Source: Codonopsis lanceolata
Taxonomy: Eukaryota > Streptophyta > Magnoliopsida > Asterales > Campanulaceae
Assembly (NCBI GenBank): GCA_013146195.2
Contig: CM028384.1
Coordinates: 69,229,990 to 69,293,989 of the forward strand
Reading direction: 5' to 3'
Length of the DNA stretch: 64,000 bases
Position numbers and translations under genes: made by a program
Part shown: positions 9,188 through 20,356 of the stretch, piece after piece
Layout of the letters: each line of letters opens with the position of its first letter
Numbering within the stretch: the stretch's first letter is position 1
The notes under the pieces: generated by a model
Database searches by the model: none
What the model was told of the DNA's origin: nothing
Seen by the model: only the letters and a program-made list of their open reading frames with translations

Positions 9188-11536
9188 TCAGACCCATAAG
9201 CTAGGAAAAGCGGTCTCTCCTGTTGGTCCCCTTACGGTCGTTCTAACCGCCCACAAAGCAGAAGGCAACTCGTCTACCCATCTTCCAGCCTTTTCTTCCA
9301 GATTCCTTTTCAACACGTGCAAAATTTGCTTATTCGCAGCTTCAGCCTGCCCATTACCTTGTGGATATGCCACAGACGATTGCCAATGTTTTACCCTCAT
9401 CTGCTCGCATGCCTTGGTAAACTTTTCCGAGAACTGAGTCCCATGATCAGACACAATTGCTCGCGGGACTCCAAACCGACACCATATGTGCTCGTGTACA
9501 AAGTCGATGACGTTGACCTCACTTATGGTTGCCAATGGTTTTGCCTCCACCCATTTCGTAAAGTAATCCACCGCGACTACTGCATACTTGAATTTCGAAC
9601 GAGCAACGGGAAAGGGACCAATCAAGTCTATTCCCCACATATCGAATGGCCACGATGCTATAACAGGAGTCTGCTCGGTAGATGGCAATCGTGGGATGTC
9701 CGCGTAACGCTGACACTTGTCACACCGACGAACATACACCTCGGCATCTCGTCGCAAAGTTATCCAATAAAATCCCTCTGCTAATACTTTTTCAGCTAAC
9801 GACTGTTGGCCCGGGTGACCTCCACACTTGCCTTCATGCACTTCGCCCAAGATTCCTTCCGTCATTTCTGGACGAACACACCTCAACAAAGGTCGGGTAT
9901 AAGATCGGCGATATAAAATATTATCCAAGATAATGTAACGGCATGACCGTTTTTGAATGGTTCTAGCTTCCTTTTTGTCTTCGGGCAACACCCCGCTCTC
10001 GATGTAAGCTCGAAGATCATCTATCCAACATTTGGCAGCCGGCTCTATGTCCATAACCACCTCTTTCTCGATGACAGGAACCTCCAAATGCTCGATCATG
10101 ACTCCAGGATGCAAAGACTGGATTTCATCCTCAGCCATCTTCGACAGGTAATCTGCTCGCATGTTGTCCTCCCGAGCAATTCTTACTAATTCCCAATAAT
10201 CGAAATCCTTCAAAATTTCTCTTACCATTGCACAATAACGAACCAAAATTGGGTGATGTACTCCATAGTTGCCCTTGACTTGATTTACCACCAACTGAGA
10301 ATCACAATATACAACCACTGCCCGCACTCCAATGTCTTGCGCGAGCTCGAGACCAGCAATTAAAGCTTCATATTCGGCCTGGTTGTTCGAAGCTGGGAAT
10401 TTGAAACGCAATGCCTTCTCAAACTCTACATCTTGCTCGGGTGGAACTAACACTAGACCAGCACCACTCCCAAATCGACTAGCCGAACCATCTACATGAA
10501 GTTCCCAACAATATTCCGGCCTTGGCTTTGGATTTGCATTGCTCGTCGCTGTTGCTTTACTCTCTACTTCCTCAACAGAATCCTTGAAGCTTGTCTCAGC
10601 TACAAAGTCTGCTATAGCTTGCGCCTTGATTGCTCGCCGTGGCTGATAATCGATATCAAACTCGGTTAACTCAATTGACCAAGTAAGTAACCGACCAGAG
10701 GTATCTGGCTTGTGCAAAATCTTTCGCAAAGGTGAATCCGTGTACACAACAATTGAATGAGCAGAAAAATAAGCTCGAAGTTTCCGAGCAGCAACAACAA
10801 GCGAGTAAGCCAATTTCTCTGCATTAAAATATCTTCCCTCTACATCAGTGAGGGCTTTTGATACATAGTAAACAGGCTTTTGTACATTGCCTTCTTCCCT
10901 AATCAAAACAGCGGCTACCGCCTGCTCGGTAGCTGCCAGATAAACATATAATTTTTCCCCAAATACCGGGCTACTCAACAAGGGTGGACTTCCTAAATAC
11001 TCCACCAATTCCTTGAAAGCTTTCTGGCATTCAGGAGTCCATTCAAACCCTTTATTACCCCGCAAAACCTTGAAGAAAGGCAAGCAACGCTCTGCCGACC
11101 TCGAGATGAACCTTCCTAAAGCGATCACCCTGCCATTTAGCCTCTGCACGTCCTTAACACAACGAGGAAGCTTCATAGTAACTAATGCCTCTATCTTCTC
11201 AGGATTTGCCTCAATTCCCCTCTCAGTAACCATGAAACCGAGGAACTTGCCAGCTTTCACTCCGAACACACATTTGCTCGGATTCAACTTCATGTTGTTC
11301 CTCCTGAGATTAGCAAAAGTTTCCCCCAAGTCCTCTGTGTGCTCGCGTCCCTTGGTCTTGACCACCATATCATCAATGTAGGCTTCAACATTTCTCCCTA
11401 TCTGCGAGCTGAATACCCTGTTGACCATCCTTTGATAAGTGGCCCCAACATTCTTCAAACCGAAGGGCATCATCTTATAACAATACAGCCCCCCTGCTGC
11501 TCGGAAAGCTGTTAGAGCCTTATCTGAACCAGCCAT
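9188..11536 (-). pseudogene. Tat pol: partial RT, RNase H, second RNase H, integrase core
   Basis: The 782-residue frame begins inside RT at the segment before YKMMPFGLKNVGATYQRM; the catalytic YIDDM is at about residue 54. A first RNase H (connection type, DSPLRKIL) follows to about residue 320. A second, independent RNase H (WELHVDGSASRFGSGAGLVL, NNQAEYEAL, YCDSQLVV) follows at about 345-470, the archaeal-like domain specific to the Tat clade. The integrase has its HHCC zinc finger (HEGKCGGH ... CDKC, about 570-610) and DDE residues in WGIDLIGPF, IVSDHGTQF and GQAEAANKQ. The RT fingers and early palm are deleted, and the frame ends in a frameshift (AFPSLWV). The element cannot reverse transcribe on its own. 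Confidence 0.9.
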
Positions 11537-12353
11537 CTTAACTTGATGATATCGGCCACCTCTTCTCGCTCAGCTCGCTCCGGTACATGCACTGACGGCA
11601 GAGATGGAACCTCAACCTCTATTCGAGCAGTGACCATTGCTGTATCCTCTTCATTTTGACTTTTCTCCCCCGACTTCAATGTCGGCATGGAGCTTGCTTC
11701 CATTTCCAAATCCTCCTGTACCATCGCTACCACCGATGGTCCTACAGTCACATGAGAAGTTTCCTTGGTACTGATAGTAACCTTCTGCTCGCCATCTTCC
11801 AAGGTCAACTTCTGCTTCTTTCTTTGCGTATCCCGAACATATTCAAGCACTGCTCGCGGTTGACTCCGCAATACTCCCACTCCTTGATCGGTATAAAATT
11901 TGGCTCTCTGGTGCGGGATTGACGCGACCATCTGAAACTTAGTCATGCTCGGTACGCCCAAAATAATGTTGTAAGGAGATTTCAAGTCGATTACCATAAA
12001 GGTAATCTTTTCAACCCGGTTTGAGCCCTCACCAATGAACACCTCCACTGATAGTACTTCACTTCACTGACCTTATGATTTGTGAAACCCTCTAAGGCCC
12101 CAGCATACGGCTTCAGGCGATCATCACTCAACTCCAACCCCTGAAAGCAGGAATAATACATCACATCCCGGCATGCTCCAGTATCCACTAATATTCTGTG
12201 CACGACCCAACCATCAACCAACGCTGAGACAATCAACGACTGCTCGCCTGCAACATTACTCGCCAACTCACTGCGAGTAAACTGTATAGCCTGTTCTCCA
12301 TCTTGCAAAGTTGTTGGGCGATCCACCACTTTTGACAATGAATAGATTTGCAA
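11512..12353 (-). pseudogene. Tat aspartic protease region
   Basis: Two frames (12353-11991 and 12048-11512) give a retroviral-type aspartic protease: VDTGACRDVMYY carries the DTG active site, and KSPYNIILGVPSM is the conserved ILG flap-end segment near the C terminus. A frameshift near 12020-12050 separates them. The downstream linker (KKQKLTLEDGEQKV, then an acidic stretch) ends abruptly at about 11520 and runs into mid-RT, which places a deletion junction there. The protease would process the Gag-Pol polyprotein. Upstream, the sequence meets the inverted LTR end at 12350, so gag is missing. Confidence 0.8.
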
Positions 12354-12419
12354 ACACGTTGAAAGCCATGTGTTTGGATTGGGCTTATTTAGTGGGTCCA
12401 GATTATCTTGGACGCATCA
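12350..12419 (+). repeat. Inverted copy of the Tat LTR end
   Basis: The reverse complement of this ~70-bp segment matches 4141-4208 with a few substitutions and one single-base indel, both starting TGATGCGTCCAAGATAATCT. It is fused directly to the start of the protease frame, where gag and the leader should be. Confidence 0.85.
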
Positions 12420-12424
12420 ACTCT

Positions 12425-13010
12425 GTAACTATTATTTTTGTTCCATCAAATATTTTTGTTTTACCTAACTATTTTTAAGAATTTGTTTTAAAATTTTGTT
12501 CCGTAAATTATTTTTATAATTTTACTAGCCTCAGTTTAAATTATTTTTGTTTTATTGAATTCGTAACTATTATTTTTGTTCCATCAAATATTTTTATTTA
12601 ACTAATGTATTTTTGTTTTACATAGTTGTTCTTAAGAATTGTTTTAAAATTTTGTTCTGTAAATTATTTTTATTCTTTTAGTAACCTTAGTTTAAATTGT
12701 TTTTGTTTTTATTGACTTTGTAACTATTATTTTTGTTCCATCAAATATTTTTATTTTACTAACGTATTTTTTTACATATATATTTTTAAGAATTTGTTTT
12801 CAACTTTTGTTTCGTAAATTATTTTATTTTACTAACCTCTACATTAAATTATTTTTGTTTTGTTAATTCTGTAACTTTTACTTTTTATAGTTGCTTGTTC
12901 CATAAATTATTTTTATTTTACTAACCTCTTATATTTTTGTTTTCTTGACTCCGGAACTATTATTTTTGTTTTAGTTACTATTTTTTATATTTAAAGAGAG
13001 AAAAATGTTT
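12425..13010. repeat. AT-rich tandem repeat, 138-157 bp units
   Basis: Units beginning GTAACTATTATTTTTGTTCC start at 12425, 12563 and 12720, with a diverged unit at 12871 and a truncated one at about 12953. Periods are 138, 157, 151 and about 82 bp. Each unit contains further KTTTTGTT- and AAATTATTTTT-like words. No coding potential. Confidence 0.85.
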
Positions 13011-13180
13011 AAACATATTTAAAAGAGAGAAGATGATGGTGATAAGAGAGAAAATATGAAGGAGATGAAAAAGAGAAAGAGAAATACAATTAGAAAAGAT
13101 ATGAGAGAGAAATAGTGAAATGATAATTTAAAAGTCAATAATTCAAAAGTGATATTTGAAAGGAGAAATTTACCCTTGTC

Positions 13181-13182
<2 letters not shown>

Positions 13183-13226
<44 letters not shown>
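13183..13226. repeat. (TA)n microsatellite
   Basis: An uninterrupted TA dinucleotide run of 44 bases, following a GA-rich stretch (12990-13115). Confidence 0.95.
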
Positions 13227-13231
<5 letters not shown>

Positions 13232-13327
13232 CCAAACGCCCATGCATCACTGACATTTGTGCTGCGCCGGCCTTGACATTCACTACAATCATTAAAAGGT
13301 ATTATAGAATTGAACGTCGTTTATGTA

Positions 13328-13559
13328 CCACACTTTTACCTAAACAGTCCACGTTTAAAAGTCTCTTATTTGATTAAATGTATTAATAAAATTTAATTTA
13401 GTTATAGTTATAAAAATACTTAATCACAACAAATATGATTACAACTCAAGTAAAGTGTAAAGATGAAATGATGTTCAATTTTTTAAAAGTTAACCGTTTA
13501 AGTGGAATTTCCAAAAATAGTATAATTGACTTTTTACGTGAACAAAGTGCGTAAAGGAG
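13328..13559. mobile_element. Probable MITE with TA duplication
   Basis: The left end CCACACTTTTACCTAAACAG... and the right end ...GTGAACAAAGTGCGTAAAGGAG form an imperfect ~35-bp inverted repeat, each bounded by TA (13326-13327 and 13560-13561). Size (~232 bp) and TA flanks suggest a second Stowaway-like element, more diverged than the one at 3417. Confidence 0.4.
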
Positions 13560-13561
13560 TA

Positions 13562-14461
13562 TGAACAACAATTTACCCTTCAAAGATAATTTTTGAAAGT
13601 GAATTTTGTAATTAAAAAAGTTACAAAATAATATATTAGATTTTTTTAACTAGAACAAAGGGAGTATTTTAAGCTATGGATTTTTTTAATTTTATTTTTT
13701 TGGTCGAATATAATTAGTTAGGTATATTCGTATGATAAGTTGATATATTTAATTGGTCGAATATATTTTTAAACACTTTCCTATTAATTTTAGTTTGGAC
13801 GGATACACTATTTTAACTTTTATTATTTATTTATTCTTGTAGTATTTAAACAATACCGCAAGTGGCGCTTACAACTGACCATGAGGCTCGTTTGGTATCA
13901 GATTCTTAGTTATTCCCGTCTCCGAAGTCCAAATCCATCATAAGAGATTTAAGTAATTTATTGGAAAGACAAATTGAGTTTTTCAAATTTGGTTTATAAG
14001 CTTCAAACTATAATTGTTGGAATTATTTTCAAATGAAGATGGCTCACATGATTTATTAGTTAGTTAAGTTTTAGGGTGACGATTGAGTCGGTCCTCTTTC
14101 ATTGATTTTCAACTGCAAAAAGACATGATTTTACAGCTTAAGGATATTTTCAAAGCAAAAGAACAAGTATATCTTTAATGAAATTCAATCAGACACGTGC
14201 TGCATCGGAATTACATTGTGTGCATCGGTAATCCAACTTTTGCATCAAGATTACTGGGAAGCAGTTTCATGCATTGTATTTTAAAAATCGTGCATCGTAA
14301 ATCCAATTTGTGTATAGCAAATCCCGAATCGATGAAGATCTCATGTACATTTGAGAAATTGACATTAGATATTTATTCACATTCCAAGGTATTGAAGCCT
14401 CTAATATACGCGGAGAAGAAATCCCGAATTGCTTTCGTTTTCTTCCCTCCCACACCTTGTT
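13562..14461. other. AT-rich DNA, no gene seen
   Basis: No supported gene. A MITE-like end (ACAAAGGGAGTA) is visible at about 13655-13667. Three related words (GTGCATCGGTAATCC and variants) recur at about 14219-14310, a short imperfect repeat. Confidence 0.45.
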
Positions 14462-14937
14462 ATGGCGTCTTCTCATGACTGTTCTTTCTTTTTCTCTTTC
14501 CTTCATGATTCTTTCCGTACTCCCAAACCCTTGTCACTAACCAAATTGAATGACTCTGTCTATGCAAAGTTAAATAGTCCTGGAAGACCCATTGTATCTT
14601 TAGTAAGTTGCATTACATATAGCAGCAGCAACAACTCCAACCTCCATTGTTGCCTGAATGAGATTCAATTATAAACAAGCCAAATTCCTGACAATGTAGT
14701 TAATTAATTAAACCATTCAATACTATAATTAGGAGCCGTAGACAAATCCTCATTAATAAAAGGGCTCAAAGAAAGGGAATTTGGCTTTGGTGGAGCTAAT
14801 TTGGGGTAGGACAGTTTTCAAATTTTCAAAGGAAGACGCAATTTGAAGGGGAAATATGATTTCATCAAAGGCTTGTTCTCGTTGAAAGAGGAAGCAACAT
14901 CTAGGTTTGACTTACATGCATAGACGCCGGAAGAAAG
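14462..14937 (+). pseudogene. Unidentified degenerate coding relic, 5' side of Athila insertion
   Basis: An ATG in good plant context (GTTATGGCG) opens a 70-codon frame beginning MASSHDCSFFFSFLHDSF, Ser-rich like an organelle targeting segment, ending at 14674. Further on, short frames read SLIKGLKEREFGFGGANLG and KGKYDFIKGLFSLKEEATSR in two different phases. A basic segment (HRRRKK) runs up to the Athila target site at 14937 and continues across it at 34116 (KAKRQLADDGG). I do not recognise the protein. It could be a host gene or a transposon gene fragment; it contains frameshifts and stops and is cut by the Athila element. Confidence 0.25.
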
Positions 14938-16238
14938 TGATCGATGTATTTTATACGTCGATTTTATATGCTTCTATGACTTAAATTATGTTATTTCACG
15001 AGGCTTTTGGCTACTGATACATGTTTTCGGTGAGTTTTGTAAGTTTCGTGGTTTTAGTGAAAATATGCGAAACTCTGTGGTTTTATGTGCAAATTCCAAG
15101 AAGGGCCAAAGCGATGAAAAATGAAGAAACGAAGGTCGTTCAATTCGGAGACCTTATGGACGACTGGTACCTCGCACTCGCACCGCAAGGTAGGCAAGAC
15201 GCTTATCGAGGCAAGAAAGCAAAGGCCGGCATCGGAGACCTCATGACGCAAGGTACTCAACACCTGCGACCGCAAGGTGGTCAGAATGCGATATTTTCGT
15301 ATTTTCAAACATAGATTCGATTGGATTACAACTCCCGGGTATATATTGAAGTCAGATGCCGAGAGCCCCATATAGAAAAACGGCTGGAAACAGTTTTAGG
15401 TAGATTTTAGATAGTTTTTAGATTGTATAACATAGTTAGATTGTGTAATTACAAGTATTGAAGATCAAATCATGTTTCCATTCATCTCCATGTGATGTTC
15501 ATTGTCTATGATGAACTAAATCATCCATAATCTAGGAGGTGAGAGGTAACTTGTATCAAATTTATGTTTTGATTCCTATATATGTTCATTCAATTCTTGT
15601 TGATTGTGGTGTTTATCAATCCCTATATTATTTTGATTTGAACAAATGAATGTAATCGCAAATAATAAAGGCCTAGAGGTGCGGATAACTGCATGACCAA
15701 TGTGCATATGTCGTACACCGGCTCATCATCACAATAAATTGGACCTATCGATGCACGAGAGTGGTAAGTTAGGACCAGGTTCATACATGATCTAGGTGAC
15801 AGATAGATCATAAATCTAGGTGACAGCTAGATTAAAGTTCCTGTGCTTAGGATATAGAATGGATGAATGTTGCGGGGATGGAGGCTGAACCAATAGTTCA
15901 ACAGACTATATCTATCTTTTGTGAACAAACCCAAGAAATTGAATGATAATTATTATGAATTGAACATAAAGGAGATACAAGTGAAACCCAGAATCCTAGA
16001 TTGCCACCCACCATAAGATCTTTATATCTGTTATTACTGCTAATTAGTTAAACATCTAAATATAAATAGTAATTAGAATAAGATAAATATAAAAACCCCC
16101 TTTAGATTAATAATTTGCTATCAATAAATTGCACTGTTCGTGATCACTTGTCTCTGTGGGTTCGACCCTTGCTTCCAATACTATTCTATAATAGTCTTGT
16201 CCACTTGCAAGGAAAAAGATTAAATAAAACATCGATCA
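14938..16238 (+). repeat. Athila 5' LTR
   Basis: 1301 bp, TG...CA bounded, with 10-bp terminal inverted repeat TGATCGATGT / ACATCGATCA. Near-identical to 32833-34115. Contains degenerate copies of the palindromic word ACCTTGCGACCGCAAGGT (for example 15262-15278). Short frames inside it have no recognisable protein content. Confidence 0.95.
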
Positions 16239-16244
16239 AGTTTT

Positions 16245-16262
16245 TGGCGCCGTTGCCGGGGA
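16245..16262 (+). other. Athila primer binding site (tRNA-Asp type)
   Basis: TGGCGCCGTTGCCGGGGA starts six bases after the LTR end and is complementary to the 3' end of plant tRNA-Asp, the usual primer of Athila and Tat elements. Confidence 0.85.
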
Positions 16263-16413
16263 CAAGCTAGTTCACGTAGTTAGTTTATTGGTAGCGTAGT
16301 TTTTAATTTAATTTAGTTTTTAGCTTAATTTTTAGTTTTTATAAAAAAAAATTTACAAAAAGATTTTATTTTATTAAATAGTTAGTTGTTTTTAAATTGC
16401 TTTAATTATTTTT

Positions 16414-18349
16414 ATGCATGATCGGCGATATTTGAATCCTAAATTGGTAGAATTAAATCAAGATATTAATATTATTAGAAGAAATCAAGAAGTCCTTGAA
16501 AGTCAAGCTTCCTAGTTTGATAATCAAGAACAATTGAATCAAGAGGATCCTCTGGTTGATCCTACAATGGAAGAAAATAATAATAATCGAAATCTCAAAA
16601 AATCCAGTTGAACCCGATAGAATCAAAGAAAGAAGAACACGCAAGAAGAAATATGGAAGTAGTGGTAAATCAAAGAACTATTAATGACTTTAGTAGACCT
16701 TCATTAAATGTTGTGACATCATGTTTAGTCTTGCCGGATCTTTGTAAGGAATTTCGAACTAAAAGGTCATTATTTTAATGCAATACCATCTTTTCATGGA
16801 ATGCCTCATGCAGATCCTGTCAGTTTCTTAAGAGAATATGAATACATGATGAGTACTTTTCCTTTAAGAGGGTTGACTGGAGATCAAATTAAAATGAAAT
16901 ATTTTCCCAGTGCATTAAAAGAATTGGCAAAGCGATGGTTTATGAACTTAACACCTAATAGTGTTTATACTTGGGCTCAATTATATGATTTCTTTATGAG
17001 TAAATTTTACAAGCATGCATCTCTTCTTGAATATAGAAAACAAATCATGTCATTCCAAAATGAACTGTGAAACATTCCATGAGTCATGGGATAGATTTAA
17101 AAATCGCTCATTATGTGTCCTCATCATAATTTGGCTCAACATGTGTTAGTGCTTCAATTTTATCATGGTCTTTCGCCGGCTTACAAACTATGGTTGATAG
17201 TGCAGGTGGTGGTTCTATTAATAGAATGACACCAAGCACTAGAAGAATTATTTGAGATGTTAAGTATTAATTCTCAACGAGAGAAAAGTGCTAGAGGTAA
17301 AAATAGGAGCCTATATCAAATTGCAAGATAATTCAAATACACAAGCTCAATTTGAAAATTGGCAAATTCAAGAAGCATGTGCTTTATGTGGATTATATTC
17401 TCATGCTACTAATTTTTGTCCATCAAGTGCTATGTACTCTTAACAGGCTAATGCTATGAATATGTACCCTCAAAGGCCTAGGAATGATCCCTATTCAAAC
17501 ACTTATAATCCTGGTTGGAGGAATCATCCTAACTTTTCTTGGGGAGGAAATAAGCCTTTACAACCTCAACAATTCCAACCTCAACCACCTCAACCTCCAC
17601 AATTTCCAAATCAAAATCAGTTGAGAATTGAAGAAGTTCCAAAACAAGATGGAGCAAGTAAAGGTCAAGCAGCCTTGATGAAATATATGCTTGAAGAGAT
17701 TGAAAATCTAAAGAAGCACATTGCGAATTCTGAAGTTGATAAAAGAGAAGAATGGAAGTTCCCTAGTCAAACCGAACAAGCCAAGTCAATCACCGTCTTG
17801 CGAAGCGGTAAGGTAATAGGTGAAGAGGTAAGTGATCCCGATCCTTCTTCTAATGTGCCTAATACAGTAGAAAATTCTGAAAGGGAAATTGGAAAGGTTA
17901 GTGATAATAGTAAAGATGAGAATGAATTAATTAATCAAGAAGTAGAAGTAGAAGTTGAAGTTAAAGAACAAGAAAAAGAAGTTCAAAATAAAGAGAATCC
18001 AGTAGATGTTGAAAAAGAGGTAGATCAAGAAGAAGAGGAACCTTATGTGGCTCCACCACCTTATGTTCCTCCAATTCCGTTTCCAAGAAGACTTATGAAA
18101 AACCGAATGGACAAACAATTTACGGAAATTTATAATATGTTATCCAAAGTGAATGTTAATCTCCCTTTGCTTAATGTTATTAAAAATATTCCAGCTTATG
18201 CAAAGTTTTTCAAAGATCTTCACTCTAAGAAACACAAGTTTGAAAACAATGAAAAAATTATTGTTTCTGAACACGTAAGTTCTGTTTTACAACCCGAATT
18301 ACCCCCTAAGTTGAAAGATCCTGGTAGCTTTAATATCCAAGTTTCCTAG
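16414..18349 (+). pseudogene. Athila gag
   Basis: The likely start is the ATG at 16414 (MHDRRYLNPKL). The capsid-like segment (FPLRGLTGDQIKMKYFPSAL ... AKRWFMNL, 16801-17070) is the retrotransposon gag domain. A CCHC zinc knuckle C-x2-C-x4-H-x4-C lies at 17378-17419. After it come a Pro/Gln-rich stretch, a coiled-coil-like acidic region (17456-18349) and the PYVPPIPFPRRL motif common before Athila protease. Gag would form the virus-like particle and bind the element's RNA. In-frame stops (for example TAG near 16514, TGA at 17068) and frameshifts disrupt it. Confidence 0.85.
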
Positions 18350-18619
18350 GGAAGCTCCATAAAGATGAAAGCAATGCTAGATTTAGGAGCAAGTATTAAT
18401 TTGATGCCTTTTGCGGTCTATAAACAGTTAGGGTTAGGAGAACTAAAGCCCACTACTATGCAATTACAATTAGCTGATCGTTCAGTTAAATATCCCTTGG
18501 GTATAGTGGAAGACATCCTAGTTCAGGTTGATAAACTTATCATTCTAGTTGACTTTGTGGTTCTAGAGATGGAAATGAAGATATGCACAAATAATGAAGT
18601 CCCAATATTGTTAGGCAGA
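18350..18619 (+). pseudogene. Athila protease, N-terminal part (split by LINE)
   Basis: This frame carries the aspartic protease segment DLGASINLMPFAVYKQLGLG (active-site position D-x-GA) and QLADRSVKYPLGIVEDILV, then reaches VPILLGR, where the LINE interrupts it. The same codons resume after the second copy of the target duplication at 24841. A short out-of-element tail after 18619 is LINE sequence. Confidence 0.9.
18605..18619 (+). repeat. LINE-1 target site duplication, left copy
   Basis: ATATTGTTAGGCAGA, repeated exactly at 24841-24855. Confidence 0.95.
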
Positions 18620-18742
18620 AGAGCTTTTAATCAAGTGTATCTCTTGAGTTGTTGTATATTAACTGAAGATTTTTTCTCTCTCTAGGAAACGCTCTAGGGT
18701 TTCTCTCTTTGTTTCTTCTGCCGCTAGGGTTTTAGTGCGGCT

Positions 18743-20347
18743 ATGCCGCCTGATCCGCCGCCTGTGACGGCTCCACCACCACCGACGGTGGCTGGGGCTA
18801 CTCCGACCCCTTCTGTTCATGTTCCGGCTGCTCCTTCAGCCTCATATGCTTCGGTATTATCTCAACAGACTTCAGTTCAGTGTGCAAACCCTAACGTCAT
18901 CCCCACGCTTCAGGATATTCCGCTCGCTTCTAGACAATCTGTGATGGTTGATAATGAATTGGGCTGTCTTTTCTCTCCTATGGAACTGGAAGCTGCAGAA
19001 AGGCAGTTTACTAACACGGTTATCTTGAAGTTTTCGGTTGGTCGCCCGTCGTTGCATGTGATTCGTGAGCATATCGCTACAACTTGGAAGCTTAAAGGCG
19101 CATTTGTGGTAGGTCTTCTTGACCCCAGACATGTCATGGTCCATCTTAATTCCGCGGAAGATATGGTTAGGGCTCTCTCAAAAGAATCGCATATGATTGA
19201 TAATTATATGTTTCGTTCTTTTCGATGGTCCTCGTCCTTTGCTTTTAAGAAAGATATCACTTGTTTTGCGGTTTGGGTTCGACTTCACCATGTACCTTTA
19301 CCTTATTTTAACCCTTCCTATCTTAAAAGGATAGGTAATACCTTTGGTAATTTTCTTAGGGCAGACGATAAGACTCTTACATTAATACATCCTATGTATG
19401 CCCGGGTTTGTGTTGAGGTAGATGTTGCTAAGGAATTGCCTTCCAGAATTTGGATAGGTACTTCAAAGGAAGATGGTTTCTGGCAATCTTTAGAGTTCGA
19501 AGGGAATATTCGATTCTGTACGGGTTGTGGTTTACTTGGTCACTCGGTATAGTCTGCGGAAGGTTCAATATCTGGTTAGGTTACTCAAGGAGTTCCTAAC
19601 GCACAAAAATTTGATAGAAAAGTGTGGAAAATCCTCATGTGGTCTTGAAAGGGCAACAAATGGAAACTAATACTGATGCGAGAACACAAAATATTAAAGT
19701 GCCGAGTCAAATTTGGCCCGCCTTCAAGGGAAGGATGTGGCGTCTTCATCTAATAGCAAGGATGAGAAAGGTAATCCATCTTCAGTGGAGGTTATTGATG
19801 TAGTAGATAATGACCCGAAGATTATTGATAAAGGTAAAACTATTATTGGGCAGCAGCCTGTTGTTATATCGGTTAATGTTGAACAAGCAAAGAATGACAA
19901 TCCCCCTATTGTTGATCATGTCGAGGATGAAACTTCCCCTTCTGATTTTGGCACGCGGACAGATGAAGAAACTACTCCATCGTACCGCTAAGACCCTGTT
20001 GATCATTCGGTTGGCAAGCGCGGCAGTTCATAATTCCTTTGCAGTTCTTAGCGATTTGGAGGATAAAGGGGTTCTGACGCAGAGTTTTTATATCTCGCAG
20101 CCCGCCTCCCTTACTGCTTCGAGTCCTGGATAGATTGGTATTTCCGTCTTCGAAAACAAAACTGTCCAGGTTGCATTCCATGGATGACATCCGTGATTTT
20201 CCGTTACCCGATAAAGAGATTCAAGCATTTCGTATGCAGTATAAGAAGTCGAAAAAGAAGCAGAAGAAATCGAATGTCAAGCTAGCTTCAAGCAGGAAAA
20301 AAAGGGTTACTAGGGCGAACACTAAAGCTCCATCTTCAAATCAATAA
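18743..20347 (+). pseudogene. LINE-1 ORF1 (DUF4283, zinc knuckle protein)
   Basis: Starts MPPDPPP with a Pro-rich N terminus. The DUF4283 core runs from about residue 70 (ELGCLFSPMELEAAERQF, LKFSVGRPSLHVIREH, DPRHVMVHL, RSFRWSSSF, AVWVRLHHVPL). A zf-CCHC_4-like knuckle follows (FCTGCGLLGHSV) and is truncated by a stop at 19550-19552. The rest survives in pieces: 19713-19991, and a basic C-terminal segment at 20135-20347 rich in Lys (KKSKKKQKKS). ORF1 proteins of plant L1 elements bind the LINE RNA in a ribonucleoprotein particle. Two frame changes and several stops make it non-functional. Confidence 0.88.
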
Positions 20348-20356
20348 TTGTTTTAT

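Larger units (their letters stand above)
4141..12419 (-). mobile_element. Defective Tat-lineage Ty3/gypsy retrotransposon
   Basis: Minus-strand protease, RT, RNase H, a second archaeal-type RNase H and integrase occupy 12353-8795. The duplicated RNase H is diagnostic of the Tat clade. A plus-strand block at 5643-8271 corresponds to the antisense extra ORF described in some Tat elements (for example the Grande and RIRE2 groups). Gag and the N-terminal half of RT are absent. The outer ends (TGATGCGTCC at 4141 and its complement ending at 12419) carry the same ~70-bp sequence in inverted orientation, which is not the direct-repeat LTR layout of a normal element. No matching flanking duplication was found (ATATT versus ACTCT). 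The copy is dead and rearranged. Confidence 0.8.

Noticed and set aside
9317..10189. Plus-strand ORFs opposite the Tat integrase and RNase H
   Set aside because: Shadows of the strongly supported minus-strand pol frame.
15021..15371. ORFs of about 100 residues in the Athila 5' LTR, with counterparts in the 3' LTR
   Set aside because: Non-coding LTR; the frames differ between the two LTR copies because of indels, and no family is recognised.
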